DNA of 44,196 bases from Clostridia bacterium DTU068 (GTDB lineage Bacteria > Bacillota > DSM-12270 > Thermacetogeniales > Thermacetogeniaceae): the NCBI GenBank assembly GCA_001513545.1, contig LFTQ01000041.1:20462-64657 (forward strand). The letters run 5' to 3'. A program made the position numbers and the translations under genes. A model generated the notes under the pieces. That model was not told the origin of the DNA and searched no databases. It was given only the letters and a program-made list of their open reading frames with translations. Shown here piece by piece: positions 1 through 9,890 of the stretch (its first letter is position 1; each line of letters begins with the position of its first letter).

Positions 1-58
1 CGGTTGAGCTATTGTTTGTTTAAACTCAACATCTGTTAATATAAGATAGAGACTTATA

Positions 59-277
59 TTAATGTTTTGGTGAGAGAGAGATCTGCTGTCCAGGCTGCAG
101 TTCAGGCCGCAGATAAACACTGGGATCGGTGCTTTTCACCTGAACAATTTTTCCTAAGCCGATACCCATCGGTTGAACTACCAGTGTCACTCCATTATAT
201 TCAACTTCCTGATAGGGTGAACTGTTGTCGTCAGACATCAGAACCAGTTCCAAGGGGAGAGGTGTATATAATATCAA
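59..277 (-). CDS. YlzJ-like small protein
   Basis: 72 aa ORF ([14 protein letters not shown]...GVTLVVQP) directly downstream of tepA on the - strand; matches the YlzJ-like family pattern and the Bacillus tepA-ylzJ-spoIIIE neighbourhood. Confidence 0.7.
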   Translation of the reverse strand: MILYTPLPLELVLMSDDNSSPYQEVEYNGVTLVVQPMGIGLGKIVQVKSTDPSVYLRPELQPGQQISLSPKH

Positions 278-1005
278 TGCAGATAATCTCCCTTCTTATT
301 TTTTTCTTCTTTAATAAATTCCTGAAGTTTCTTGATGGCTTTGCTGATCCCTCCCACATCATCGATTAAACCAACCTCCACAGCATCTCTTCCCACAAGA
401 ACGGTCCCGATGTCTCTAGCCAGTTCTCCGGTCTGAAACATCAGTTCACGGAATTTCGAGTCTGAAATGCGGGAGTGCTTTTCAACAAAGCGAATGACCC
501 TGTCCTGCATTTTATCCATATATTCATATGTTTGAGGAACACCGATCACCAGACCTGATAACCTGATGGGATGAATGGTCATTGTAGCTGTTTCGGCTAT
601 CAATGAATAACGGGCGCTCACAGCAACAGGGACACCGATAGAGTGTCCTCCACCGAGAACAAGGGAAACGGTTGGTTTTGTCATGCTGACAATAATCTCA
701 GCAATGGCAAGACCTGCCTCGACATCTCCTCCCACAGTATTTAAAATGATAAGGAGTCCTTCGATCTCCGGATTCTGTTCAATAGCAACCAACTGTGGGA
801 TGATGTGTTCATATTTTGTTGTTTTATTTTGAGGCGGCAGGATTAAATGCCCCTCTATCTGTCCGATTATTGGCAGACAGTGTATATTTGTTTTAACTGT
901 AGGTACATCCGTTTGGCCGAATTCTTTAATGGTATCGATTTTCTTTACTCCTTGCGTTTGTTTTCTTGGTTTGGGTGGTGGTGTTGGTTCATGTTTGCCC
1001 TGCAT
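274..1005 (-). CDS. tepA: ClpP-fold protease, TepA (translocation-enhancing) family
   Basis: ClpP-like core ([25 protein letters not shown], nucleophile motif [19 protein letters not shown]); adjacent to spoIIIE/ftsK. Confidence 0.85.
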   Translation of the reverse strand: MQGKHEPTPPPKPRKQTQGVKKIDTIKEFGQTDVPTVKTNIHCLPIIGQIEGHLILPPQNKTTKYEHIIPQLVAIEQNPEIEGLLIILNTVGGDVEAGLAIAEIIVSMTKPTVSLVLGGGHSIGVPVAVSARYSLIAETATMTIHPIRLSGLVIGVPQTYEYMDKMQDRVIRFVEKHSRISDSKFRELMFQTGELARDIGTVLVGRDAVEVGLIDDVGGISKAIKKLQEFIKEEKNKKGDYLH

Positions 1006-1091
1006 GTACAGCCCCCTTCATTAATTGTTTATTTTTATTATGAACCATCGCAGATAAATAATGCAGTTTTCCGGGTCGCTGTGAAGTGTTA

Positions 1092-1120
1092 TAATTTGGG
1101 ATGATCAGGGAGAGGGGAAG
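1092..1120 (+). promoter_or_regulatory. Extended -10 promoter (TGTTATAAT) and SD for the ftsK/spoIIIE gene
   Basis: TGTTATAAT at 1087-1095, then GGGAGAGGGGA at about 1108-1118 just before the start codon. Confidence 0.45.
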
Positions 1121-3324
1121 TGAATTATATGCGAAGGAAGATCAAGAAGAGAAGCAATAATCACGACGGCTTAAAATATGAAGTATTAGGGGTAGCACTT
1201 TTTGCTCTGGCTATTCTCATTATTGTCAGTTTTTTTAAATCAACAGGTATTATCGGTAATTTATTGATCAGCCTGCTTACATTCTGCACAGGTAAAATAG
1301 GCTGTTTGCTATTTGCATTTATGCTCATTTATTTTGCCTGTATTAACTGTTGGCTGCGGCGTCCGTTTATGGAAGGATCCCGGAATATAGGAGTTGTGCT
1401 GTTATTTACTGCTGTTCTGATTATTCTTCACCAACTTCTGCTCCCGGCTGGAGTTTCCCGAAGTGATGCCATTCCTATCCTTTACCAGGCTGGGCTGGAG
1501 GGAAGAGGAGGCGGCTTTTTAGGAGCTTTACTGAGTATAGCCTCTATCTACCTATTGGGACGACCAGGTACTATTATTCTCACCGCTGCTCTGTGCATCA
1601 TCAGTCTGGTTATGCTGACCGGTGTTCCCTTCAGCCAGTTTTTGAAAAAATCAGCTGAGTTTTTTGTTAGAGCAGGATCTGTTCTGAAAACTTTCTTGGA
1701 GCGCATTCTATTTGTTGAAGAGGATTCTCCCGAAAAAACTGTTAAAAAACCACAGGAGCCAGTGGAAAAGAAAAAAGAAGAACCTGTGATTGTAGACTAT
1801 AATACACAACAGGAATCAGAAGATGTAGCTGAAAAGGAAAATATTACAGAAGAACCCGAAATACCTCATTCTCAAAGAGAGGAAAAAGTGACTTCTTCCA
1901 GCAGTTTTGCTGCACCTCCTCTTTCAATATTAAAAAAGCCTATTAAGCTCAAGAGCAGTCGTTTGAACAAAGAGTTGATTGAAAATGTGCGTATTCTCGA
2001 AGAAACACTGAACAACTTCGGGATCAAAGTTTGTGTCAGTGAGGTGCATAAAGGGCCAGCTATTACAAGGTATGAAATACAGCCGGCTCCGGGGGTAAAG
2101 GTGAGTAGAATCATGAGACTGGCAGATGATATTGCTCTTAGTTTAGCTGCTCCTGCTGTGCGCATTGAGGCTCCAATTCCGGGAAAAGCAGCTATGGGTA
2201 TTGAGGTGCCAAATAGGGAAATAGCAACTGTTTGCCTGCGTGAGATTTTGGAAACCACTGAGTTCCAAGATGCGGCATCCAAACTCAGTATTGCATTGGG
2301 TAAGGATATTGCCGGCAATCCTATTGTAGCTGACCTGACAAAAATGCCCCATCTCTTGATTGCTGGAGCAACAGGTTCAGGGAAGAGTGTCTGTCTCAAT
2401 ACCATAATCTGCAGCATACTTTACAAAGCCAACCCCAGTGAAGTGAAACTGCTGCTCATCGATCCAAAGATGGTAGAATTGATAACCTATAACGGGATCC
2501 CACACCTCTTAGCACCGGTGGTAACAGAACCGAAAAAGGCCGCTGGAGCTCTTAGATGGGTGGTCACTGAGATGGAAACACGCTATGAACTCTTTTCATC
2601 TCTGGGTGTACGGGATATAACCAAATACAATGCCCAAATAATGCTCCAAAACTCTCAGGAGCAACCTCTGCCTTATATTGTTGTGGTGATTGATGAGTTA
2701 TCTGACCTGATGATGATTTCACCGGTCGATGTGGAGGATGCCATCTGTAGACTGGCTCAGATGGCTAGGGCTGCAGGTATTCATTTGGTCATCGCAACAC
2801 AGCGTCCTTCTGTGGATGTGATTACCGGTGTGATCAAAGCAAACATTCCTTCACGGATTGCTTTTGCGGTATCCTCCCAGATCGATTCAAGAACCATTTT
2901 AGATATGAATGGGGCGGAAAAGCTATTGGGAAGAGGGGACATGCTCTTTATGCCGGTAAGTGCCATTAAACCGATACGCATACAGGGTGCTCTGGTTACA
3001 GAGGCTGAAGTGGAAGAAATTGTGAAACATCTTATCAATGAAGGGACTCCTACATATGTTCCTGAATTTCCTGTAGAGCAGGAAGAAGTGCAAAAAGAGG
3101 ATGATTATGGGGATGAACTGTTTTTTGATGCAGCAAAACTGGTTATTGAAATGGGACAGGCCTCTTCATCTCTACTGCAGAGGCGTTTGCGCATCGGTTA
3201 TGCTAGAGCGGCCCGCTTAATTGACATACTGGAAGCGAAAGGTATAGTCGGACCATTTGAAGGATCAAAACCCAGAGAAGTGTTAATGACAGCTGAGCAG
3301 TTTTACAGATATTTTGAGAAATAA
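1120..3324 (+). CDS. spoIIIE: DNA translocase FtsK/SpoIIIE
   Basis: N-terminal TM segments, motor domain with Walker [13 protein letters not shown] and [12 protein letters not shown]-terminal gamma winged helix ([30 protein letters not shown]). Confidence 0.93.
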   Translation: MNYMRRKIKKRSNNHDGLKYEVLGVALFALAILIIVSFFKSTGIIGNLLISLLTFCTGKIGCLLFAFMLIYFACINCWLRRPFMEGSRNIGVVLLFTAVLIILHQLLLPAGVSRSDAIPILYQAGLEGRGGGFLGALLSIASIYLLGRPGTIILTAALCIISLVMLTGVPFSQFLKKSAEFFVRAGSVLKTFLERILFVEEDSPEKTVKKPQEPVEKKKEEPVIVDYNTQQESEDVAEKENITEEPEIPHSQREEKVTSSSSFAAPPLSILKKPIKLKSSRLNKELIENVRILEETLNNFGIKVCVSEVHKGPAITRYEIQPAPGVKVSRIMRLADDIALSLAAPAVRIEAPIPGKAAMGIEVPNREIATVCLREILETTEFQDAASKLSIALGKDIAGNPIVADLTKMPHLLIAGATGSGKSVCLNTIICSILYKANPSEVKLLLIDPKMVELITYNGIPHLLAPVVTEPKKAAGALRWVVTEMETRYELFSSLGVRDITKYNAQIMLQNSQEQPLPYIVVVIDELSDLMMISPVDVEDAICRLAQMARAAGIHLVIATQRPSVDVITGVIKANIPSRIAFAVSSQIDSRTILDMNGAEKLLGRGDMLFMPVSAIKPIRIQGALVTEAEVEEIVKHLINEGTPTYVPEFPVEQEEVQKEDDYGDELFFDAAKLVIEMGQASSSLLQRRLRIGYARAARLIDILEAKGIVGPFEGSKPREVLMTAEQFYRYFEK

Positions 3325-3418
3325 AAGGAATTGAAATCTAATAATAGAATTAGTTATGATATAAACAAACAATATTAAAATAAACTACAGCTTTTGTTAA
3401 GATATAAGGAGTTGCCAA

Positions 3419-4399
3419 ATGGCCTATTTGACCAAAAGGGAAAAAGAAATACTTGCCCACCTGAAAAAGGACCCTACCATTTCCCAGGAGGAACTGGCGA
3501 AAAAGCTGCAAATTACACGATCTGCTGCAGCTGTACATATTTCCAATCTCATGCGCAAAGGATTTATATTAGGTAGGGGTTATATTCTTGATGAAAGATC
3601 AGGGATTCTTATCGCAGGTAAAGCCTGGTTAGAGATAAGTGCTCAGGTAGAGGACTCTACTATTGATCTTTCCTGTGGTGGTATAGGTTTTCTTATGGCT
3701 ACGGAATTGGCCAAGCACCAGTTGAAACCGACCTTATTTACTGTGCTGGGTAAGGATGATGTGGGGGATCATATTTACCAACAGCTCCAGGAAAATGGGG
3801 TTAATGTTCAGCATATTATCCGCTCACACAGTTATTCCACTCATAAGCGATTAATCGTGAGGAATGGGGCTAGCGAACTATATCAAATAGCAGCAGCAAA
3901 TGTATATAATTTTAGCGAAGATGAAAAAAAGAATTGGGATGATCTTTTACATTCAGCGAAAGTTCTCCTGATCGACAGCTCTTTTGAACAATTAATTGAG
4001 GGACTGTTTGAGCAAATAAAAGAATATAATTTGTTTACATCTATCATTGGTGCTTCACTTAATTGGTCTATAGAGAAGGGGTTTACTAGATTACCACAAG
4101 TTTTTTTGGTATGCGATGAGAACGAGTTATACAATTTTGCAGGAGGTTTTCAATTAGGACTGCCGGAGACATCCTTTCCTGTTTGTCAAAAAATAGCTGA
4201 TCATGGGCTCGCTGCATTGGTGGTTGTCTTTCCACAGCAGGGAGTAGTGCTATCTACCAAAAAGGAAACCCTTTTTCTTCCCGCTTCCCCCCTCAAAGGA
4301 ACAGGAACCGTGATGGGTATTGCGACTGGGATTGCGGGAGGACTGGCAGCCGGTTACGGATTCCGTCAGGCTACACGCCGTGCTATGGGAAAAAGTTAA
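3419..4399 (+). CDS. Winged-HTH protein fused to a PfkB-like carbohydrate kinase fold, probably degenerate
   Basis: N-terminal wHTH (LTKREKEILAHLKKDPTISQEELAKKLQITRSAAAVHISNLMRKGFI); PfkB-like segments (CGGIGFLMATELAKHQLKPTLFTVLGKDDVGDHI); strong SD AAGGAG. Confidence 0.75.
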   Translation: MAYLTKREKEILAHLKKDPTISQEELAKKLQITRSAAAVHISNLMRKGFILGRGYILDERSGILIAGKAWLEISAQVEDSTIDLSCGGIGFLMATELAKHQLKPTLFTVLGKDDVGDHIYQQLQENGVNVQHIIRSHSYSTHKRLIVRNGASELYQIAAANVYNFSEDEKKNWDDLLHSAKVLLIDSSFEQLIEGLFEQIKEYNLFTSIIGASLNWSIEKGFTRLPQVFLVCDENELYNFAGGFQLGLPETSFPVCQKIADHGLAALVVVFPQQGVVLSTKKETLFLPASPLKGTGTVMGIATGIAGGLAAGYGFRQATRRAMGKS

Positions 4400-4419
4400 T
4401 AAGCTTGAGGGGGTTTATT

Positions 4420-5136
4420 ATGAATATAGGAGATCTGTTGCGAGCAGAACGTGAGAATAAAGGGCTGTCTTTATTTGATGTGGAAGAGAAAACAAAGATC
4501 AGATCAAAATATCTGCAGGCTTTGGAAGAGGAGAATTTTGAGGAAATACCGGGTGAGGCTTATCGTATAGGTTTTTTGCGCAATTATGCTCGCTTTCTCG
4601 ATCTTGATCCTGAACCGATCATAAATCAATATAGAGAACAATATGAGAGCAAAGAGCCAGATTCACTGCACCCTCTATTTGAACAAACAACAAAAACTGT
4701 GGAACCAAAATCAGAATCTTATAGCAGCAGAACAAAACTGGGCTTTGCATTAATTGCAATTATTATTTTTACCGCTGCATTTCTTTATTTTAGTAGTTTA
4801 AATGGGGAAAATTCTCCTATACAAGAGCAAAATCCACCTGTAGCAGAGGAAGAGCAGAAAGAACCAGAACAACCTGAATCCCCACCCCAGCCGGAAACCA
4901 TAACACTGGAAATAGTGGGCAGACAGCAGTGCTGGACAGAGGTAAGGGTTGATGGGGATGTACAATTCAGTGGCCATATTTACCCTGGAGATACCAAGAG
5001 TTTCGAAGCAGAGGATTCCATACAGTTGAGATTGGGAAATGCCGGTGGAGTTGATTTGATATATAATGGTAAAAAAGAGCCTCCTCCAGGCAAAGCCGGG
5101 GAAGTGGTGAATAAGGAATACAAGAGAACTGAGTAG
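4420..5136 (+). CDS. RodZ-like: N-terminal HTH, TM segment, C-terminal DUF4115-like domain
   Basis: MNIGDLLRAERENKGLSLFDVEEKTKIRSKYLQALEEENF...GEAYRIGFLRNYARFLDLD; TM; C-terminal CWTEVRVDG. ATG 4420 preferred over the track's TTG 4405 because of SD GAGGGGG. Confidence 0.8.
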   Translation: MNIGDLLRAERENKGLSLFDVEEKTKIRSKYLQALEEENFEEIPGEAYRIGFLRNYARFLDLDPEPIINQYREQYESKEPDSLHPLFEQTTKTVEPKSESYSSRTKLGFALIAIIIFTAAFLYFSSLNGENSPIQEQNPPVAEEEQKEPEQPESPPQPETITLEIVGRQQCWTEVRVDGDVQFSGHIYPGDTKSFEAEDSIQLRLGNAGGVDLIYNGKKEPPPGKAGEVVNKEYKRTE

Positions 5137-5180
5137 TTGATAGAGATAGAAAACAATGATCGAAGAAAGGTATCTAATCT

Positions 5181-6506
5181 ATGGAAATCATTAGCATGAT
5201 CAGTCTTGGATGCACAAAAAATCTTGTTGACAGTGAAACGGTTCTCGGCATTTTGACAGGTGCAGGTTATATTGTAACACCATCACCTGAAGATGCCGAG
5301 ATTGTTTTAATCAACACCTGCGGCTTTATCCAACCAGCAGTTGATGAAGCTGTGTCAACCATATTAAAATGTCTGGATTTGAAGAAAAAGGGGTCATGCC
5401 GCACACTGATCGTTTTTGGCTGTTTAGTTGCACGGTATGGAGAAAAGAGGTTATCTCAGCTGTTTCCGGAGGTTGATGGATGGCTGGGGGTTGATACAGC
5501 TCCTTTTATTCTGCACTATGTTGAGAGGATCCTTGCTGGTGAAAAAGAGCCTCTCCCTATTAAAAGTGAGGAAAAGGATTATCCCAGGCTCTTGACCACA
5601 CCCAAACACACAGCCTATCTGAAAATTGCCGAAGGCTGTTCTCACGGCTGCTCCTTTTGTCTGATACCACACATACGTGGGCCCTTGCGCAGCAGGCCAC
5701 CTGAGTCTATTTATGATGAGGCAGTTCAATTGGCGGCAACTGGAGTTAAAGAGGTTATTTTGGTCGCTCAGGATACAGGGGTTTACGGTCGTGATCTCCC
5801 CGGTAAACCTACGCTGGCCGGGCTATTGAAAAGGCTCTGTGAGATCCATGGGCTTCACTGGATCAGGTTTCTTTATCATAACCCCCATTTCCTGACACCT
5901 GAATTAGTGAAAACAATGCAGGAGGAACCCAAAATCTGCCGCTATCTGGATCTTCCCTTTCAGCACAGCAGCCGCAAGATACTCAGGAGAATGGGGAGAA
6001 AAGGAGATTCTATCAGTTATCTCCGGCTGCTGAAAGAGCTGAGGGACAGTTTGCCTGGGCTTACTCTCCGGACTACCCTTATGGTGGGTTTTCCCGGTGA
6101 AGATAAAAAGGGTTTTCAGGAATTAAAGGAGTTTGTTTTACAGGCGGAATTCGACAGGCTAGGGGTTTTCCCCTATTACCATGAAGAGGGAGCCAGATCA
6201 AGAAAATATCCTGATACAGTTTCCTATATAGAAAAGCGCAGAAGGGCTAGAGAGATTATGGGCCTGCAGCGCAATATTTCCCGGCGTAAAAACCAGGGAC
6301 AGGTGGGAAGGAGCCTTGATGTTCTTATCGAACAAAATCTGGGAGATGGTGTTTTTTATGGGCGCAGCTACCGAGATGTTCCTGATATTGATCCCCGGGT
6401 AATTGTCAGAGGTCAAGGGTTAACTCCCGGAGATATAGTTAAGGTACGGATCACCAAAGCGGCTGCTTTTGATTTGATCGGAGTTTGTGATTTTCAGATA
6501 GAATGA
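5181..6506 (+). CDS. rimO: Ribosomal protein S12 methylthiotransferase RimO
   Basis: MISLGCTKNLVDSE, radical SAM motif GCSHGCSFCLIPHIRG, C-terminal TRAM-like region. Confidence 0.93.
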   Translation: MEIISMISLGCTKNLVDSETVLGILTGAGYIVTPSPEDAEIVLINTCGFIQPAVDEAVSTILKCLDLKKKGSCRTLIVFGCLVARYGEKRLSQLFPEVDGWLGVDTAPFILHYVERILAGEKEPLPIKSEEKDYPRLLTTPKHTAYLKIAEGCSHGCSFCLIPHIRGPLRSRPPESIYDEAVQLAATGVKEVILVAQDTGVYGRDLPGKPTLAGLLKRLCEIHGLHWIRFLYHNPHFLTPELVKTMQEEPKICRYLDLPFQHSSRKILRRMGRKGDSISYLRLLKELRDSLPGLTLRTTLMVGFPGEDKKGFQELKEFVLQAEFDRLGVFPYYHEEGARSRKYPDTVSYIEKRRRAREIMGLQRNISRRKNQGQVGRSLDVLIEQNLGDGVFYGRSYRDVPDIDPRVIVRGQGLTPGDIVKVRITKAAAFDLIGVCDFQIE

Positions 6507-6547
6507 TGAGTTCCATTCATTACTAGAGAGAAAAGGGGTGTGTCTAT

Positions 6548-6580
6548 GTTATAATCTTGGATATACCGGGAGAGGAGGAG
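6548..6580 (+). promoter_or_regulatory. Extended -10 promoter TGTTATAAT plus SD upstream of the 6585 ORF
   Basis: TGTTATAAT at 6547-6555, then GGGAGAGGAGG at about 6568-6578. Confidence 0.45.
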
Positions 6581-6584
6581 CATC

Positions 6585-7130
6585 TTGAACCAGATCAGAT
6601 TAATGACAGTAATCTGTGCGTTGATACTCACTCTTTGCGTCCTTTTCGGTGGTTATTACCTTTATGATAGATATTATATCAGGGATGGACTGCGAGAGCA
6701 GATCAGCCAGTTGGTAACAGCCCAAGAGATAAACATTGAAAAACAGGACAATTCATCAACAGTATCGATACGCTCACCAGAGATAGAAAATTTCCAGAGT
6801 GTTTATCAGAAAACAGCCAAACTGGTTTACCAGAGGTTAGGCTCTGAAGCTGATATTGTTTTTCTAGATAAGCAAACAGAAAACCTGAGCATGCTCTATG
6901 AAGAATGCAGTTTTATTATTCATGAAGGCATTGCTACAGGTAAATTTCAAGATATGAGGACACAGGTACTGAATTTAGCCGCTCAGGAAGGTGTCCAATG
7001 TGATCTGACCATGGATTCATCCAATATTTATTTGGTGTTAAAGGATGAACAGGGATATCTTTATGAAGTCATCCCTCGCATAAATCAGGTAGATGAGTGG
7101 GAGAAACTGGGTGGTGATATGATTGATTAG
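6585..7130 (+). CDS. Single-pass membrane-anchored protein with an extracytoplasmic domain, unknown function
   Basis: TTG start with strong SD; N-terminal TM (LMTVICALILTLCVLFGGYYLY) then a soluble ~150 aa domain; overlaps the next gene by 8 nt. Confidence 0.75.
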   Translation: MNQIRLMTVICALILTLCVLFGGYYLYDRYYIRDGLREQISQLVTAQEINIEKQDNSSTVSIRSPEIENFQSVYQKTAKLVYQRLGSEADIVFLDKQTENLSMLYEECSFIIHEGIATGKFQDMRTQVLNLAAQEGVQCDLTMDSSNIYLVLKDEQGYLYEVIPRINQVDEWEKLGGDMID

Positions 7131-8604
7131 GGAATTTTGCTTGGGTGCATCTATTGCTTTGTTGATCTTTTTGACTATGATGGGACAAAATGTGATCCCT
7201 TTGCTGTTGTTGGCTGGTCTGGGCTTTATGCTTTATATGCTGATCGATCGGAAGGGGTTGACCGGCAGTGCCAATTTTGCAGGATATACACAGCAGGTTA
7301 ACTTTTCCTTTGATGATATAGGAGGACAGGCACCTGCCAAACAAGAACTAAAGGAAGCTCTTGATTTTGTCCTTCATGCAGGAAAAATAAAAGAAATGGG
7401 AATCCGGCCTCTGAAAGGGATTCTTTTGACAGGACCTCCGGGGACTGGGAAAACACTATTAGCTAAAGCAGCAGCATCATATACCCACTCAGCTTTTCTG
7501 GCTACCTCAGGAAGTGAATTTATTGAGGTGTACGCTGGTGTCGGTGCTCAGCGAGTGCGCCAGTTGTTCAAAACAGCCAGGGAACGTGCACAAAAAGAAA
7601 AAAAAGATGGTGCTATCATATTTGTTGATGAGATCGATGTTTTAGGGAGCAAAAGAGGCAGCAACACAGGACATCTTGAGTATGATCAGACTTTGAACCA
7701 ACTCCTTGTGGAAATGGACGGATTAAAACATGATGATAAGGTGCGTATTCTTGTGGTGGGAGCCACCAACAGGGAGGATATGCTGGATCCCGCATTAACC
7801 AGACCAGGCCGCTTTGACCGGATTGTTCGTGTGGACCTGCCTGATAAGGCTGCGAGAAAGAGCATTCTGGAAATACACTGCCGGAACAAGCCGCTAGCAG
7901 ATGATGTGTCATTGGAGGATATCGCCAGAGAATCTTTTGGCTTTTCCGGTGCACATCTAGAGAGCTTGGCCAATGAAGCAGCTATTCTGGCATTAAGAGA
8001 AAAATCTCCGGTGATACATCAATCCCATCTCAAGGAAGCTGTTGACAAGGTAATGATGGGTGAGAAAATCGATCGAAGGCCCAATGATGAGGAACGCTAT
8101 CGCATTGCTGTCCATGAAACCGGCCATGCTTTGATCAGTGAATTTTTGAGAAAAGGGTCTGTATCTCATTTAACTGTGACAACCAGAGGAAGGGCTCTGG
8201 GATATGTGCGCTCCGTTCCTGAGGATGATCTGTATTTATATACTAAGGAGTACCTGGAGGAACAGATCCAGATCTGTCTGGCCGGTGCAGCAGCGGAAAG
8301 TGTTGTTTTGGATTCTCAGAGCACCGGGGCAAACAATGATTTTCAACAAGCAGTTAAGTTAGCGCGTCAGATCATTACAGCGGGTCTTTCATCTCTGGGT
8401 GTGATTTGTGAAGAGATTATCCCCAAGGAACGCTATCATCAGGAACTGCAAAAGATTATCAAAGAGCAGGAGGAGAAAGTCCACCAGATTCTGCACAGCA
8501 GCTTTGAAACACTTAAAGAGATAGCCGAACTGCTGATGGAGCAGGAGTACATCAGCGGAGACGAACTGCGGGATATGATAGAACAACGCAGAGTAATTCA
8601 TTAA
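7123..8604 (+). CDS. FtsH-like membrane AAA+ metalloprotease (M41), short N-terminus
   Basis: Two adjacent TMs; FDDIGGQ; Walker A GPPGTGKT; Walker B IIFVDEID; SRH DPALTRPGRFDR; zinc motif HETGH; third-ligand region STGANNDFQQA. Confidence 0.9.
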   Translation: MIREFCLGASIALLIFLTMMGQNVIPLLLLAGLGFMLYMLIDRKGLTGSANFAGYTQQVNFSFDDIGGQAPAKQELKEALDFVLHAGKIKEMGIRPLKGILLTGPPGTGKTLLAKAAASYTHSAFLATSGSEFIEVYAGVGAQRVRQLFKTARERAQKEKKDGAIIFVDEIDVLGSKRGSNTGHLEYDQTLNQLLVEMDGLKHDDKVRILVVGATNREDMLDPALTRPGRFDRIVRVDLPDKAARKSILEIHCRNKPLADDVSLEDIARESFGFSGAHLESLANEAAILALREKSPVIHQSHLKEAVDKVMMGEKIDRRPNDEERYRIAVHETGHALISEFLRKGSVSHLTVTTRGRALGYVRSVPEDDLYLYTKEYLEEQIQICLAGAAAESVVLDSQSTGANNDFQQAVKLARQIITAGLSSLGVICEEIIPKERYHQELQKIIKEQEEKVHQILHSSFETLKEIAELLMEQEYISGDELRDMIEQRRVIH

Positions 8605-8618
8605 AGGGTTGGTGTAAC

Positions 8619-9890
8619 ATGACTGTCAAGGTTGAGATCATAGCCATAGGCAGTGAGTTATTGAGTGAAGAAACAAAAAATACCACTACTTCTTTTCTTG
8701 TTGATCAGTTAACAGCTTTGGGATATACAATTAAAAAGCTCAGCACAATTGATGACCAGTTGGAAGAGATTACAGGCGCAGTGTATGAGGCACTGCGCCG
8801 TGCTAATCTTATTTTTTTGACCGGAGGGTTGGGCTCAACACCTGATGATCTGACTAGGGAGGCTGTGGCTGATGCCCTGAAGATGCCCATGGAATTTCGC
8901 GATGATCTGTGGGAGGAGATTCAGCAGTTTTTTATTAACAAGAACAGCGCTGTACCCCCTGTAAACATGAAACAGGCTTATTTGCCATGTGGTGCCCTTC
9001 CTCTCCATAATTCTCTGGGGACAGCACCGGGGATATTGGTCCCATATAGTGATAACCAGACCATCATTGTTCTTCCTGGACCGCCCCAGGAAGCCAGAGA
9101 TATGTTTATCAAAGAAGTAAAACCCTATCTATTGGAGCATTATCCCCCGCCCAGAAATATCAAGGAGCGAATTTTTAAGATCGTCGGTATTGGAGAAACA
9201 ATTGTTTATGAAAAATTAAAGGATTTAGTTGCCATCCTACAGAATTCCGGAATAACATGCTCCTTTTTGCCTGGGCCAGGTGAAGTTTGGTTGATATTTA
9301 AGTGGGATGGTTTATCTAATAAGCAGGATGATCTTTTTCAACAATCAGAAAATGAGATTATAAATATTTTGGGTGATGACCTTTACGGGTCTGATGATGA
9401 AACACTGTCAGGGAAGGTTGGGGAACTCCTTGTAAACCGGGGTTTTACAGTGGGTGTTGCTGAGTCATGTACAGGTGGTATGGTTGCCAGTTATCTTACC
9501 GATGTATCCGGGAGTTCCCGTTATGTGCAGGGAGGAATTGTTGCCTATAGCAATGAAATAAAAGAAAAGGTGCTGGGAGTAAACCGCGAAACCTTAGAAC
9601 AATATGGAGCTATAAGCCCGGAAACCGCCAGGGAAATGGCCAGAGGAGCGCGCATGGTTTTTGATTCCACATTTGGCCTGGCAACTACCGGATTAGCGGG
9701 GCCAGAAGGGGAGTCCGGTATTCCGGTGGGAACTGTTTATCTGGGGTTGTCCACACCTGATGCTGAACTAGCCCAGAAAGTTTTTTATCCTGGTGTTGGG
9801 AGGCTCACTTTGAAAACCATCGCTGCTAAAAGGGCATTGGATTTTCTGCGGCGTTATCTGATAAATCCTGATGGAGTTGATTCCCTTTGA
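8619..9890 (+). CDS. cinA: CinA family (MoCF-like domain + C-terminal amidohydrolase domain)
   Basis: VEIIAIGSELL..., TGGLGSTPDDLTREAVA, VGVAESCTGGMVASYLT, TTGLAGPEG. Confidence 0.92.
   Translation: MTVKVEIIAIGSELLSEETKNTTTSFLVDQLTALGYTIKKLSTIDDQLEEITGAVYEALRRANLIFLTGGLGSTPDDLTREAVADALKMPMEFRDDLWEEIQQFFINKNSAVPPVNMKQAYLPCGALPLHNSLGTAPGILVPYSDNQTIIVLPGPPQEARDMFIKEVKPYLLEHYPPPRNIKERIFKIVGIGETIVYEKLKDLVAILQNSGITCSFLPGPGEVWLIFKWDGLSNKQDDLFQQSENEIINILGDDLYGSDDETLSGKVGELLVNRGFTVGVAESCTGGMVASYLTDVSGSSRYVQGGIVAYSNEIKEKVLGVNRETLEQYGAISPETAREMARGARMVFDSTFGLATTGLAGPEGESGIPVGTVYLGLSTPDAELAQKVFYPGVGRLTLKTIAAKRALDFLRRYLINPDGVDSL

Noticed and set aside
3-30. GTTGAG...CTCAAC inverted repeat at the window's left edge as terminator for tepA-ylzJ
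   Set aside because: No T-tract on the relevant strand and it sits at the window edge; too little context.
67-1104. Forward ORFs 67..369 and 847..1104 opposite ylzJ/tepA
   Set aside because: Shadow ORFs antisense to well-supported - strand genes.
1872-2417. 181 aa reverse ORF inside spoIIIE
   Set aside because: Antisense shadow of the conserved motor domain; no independent evidence.
7616-7973. Reverse ORFs in the FtsH-like gene
   Set aside because: Overlap conserved AAA+ motifs on the + strand; no SD or recognisable product.
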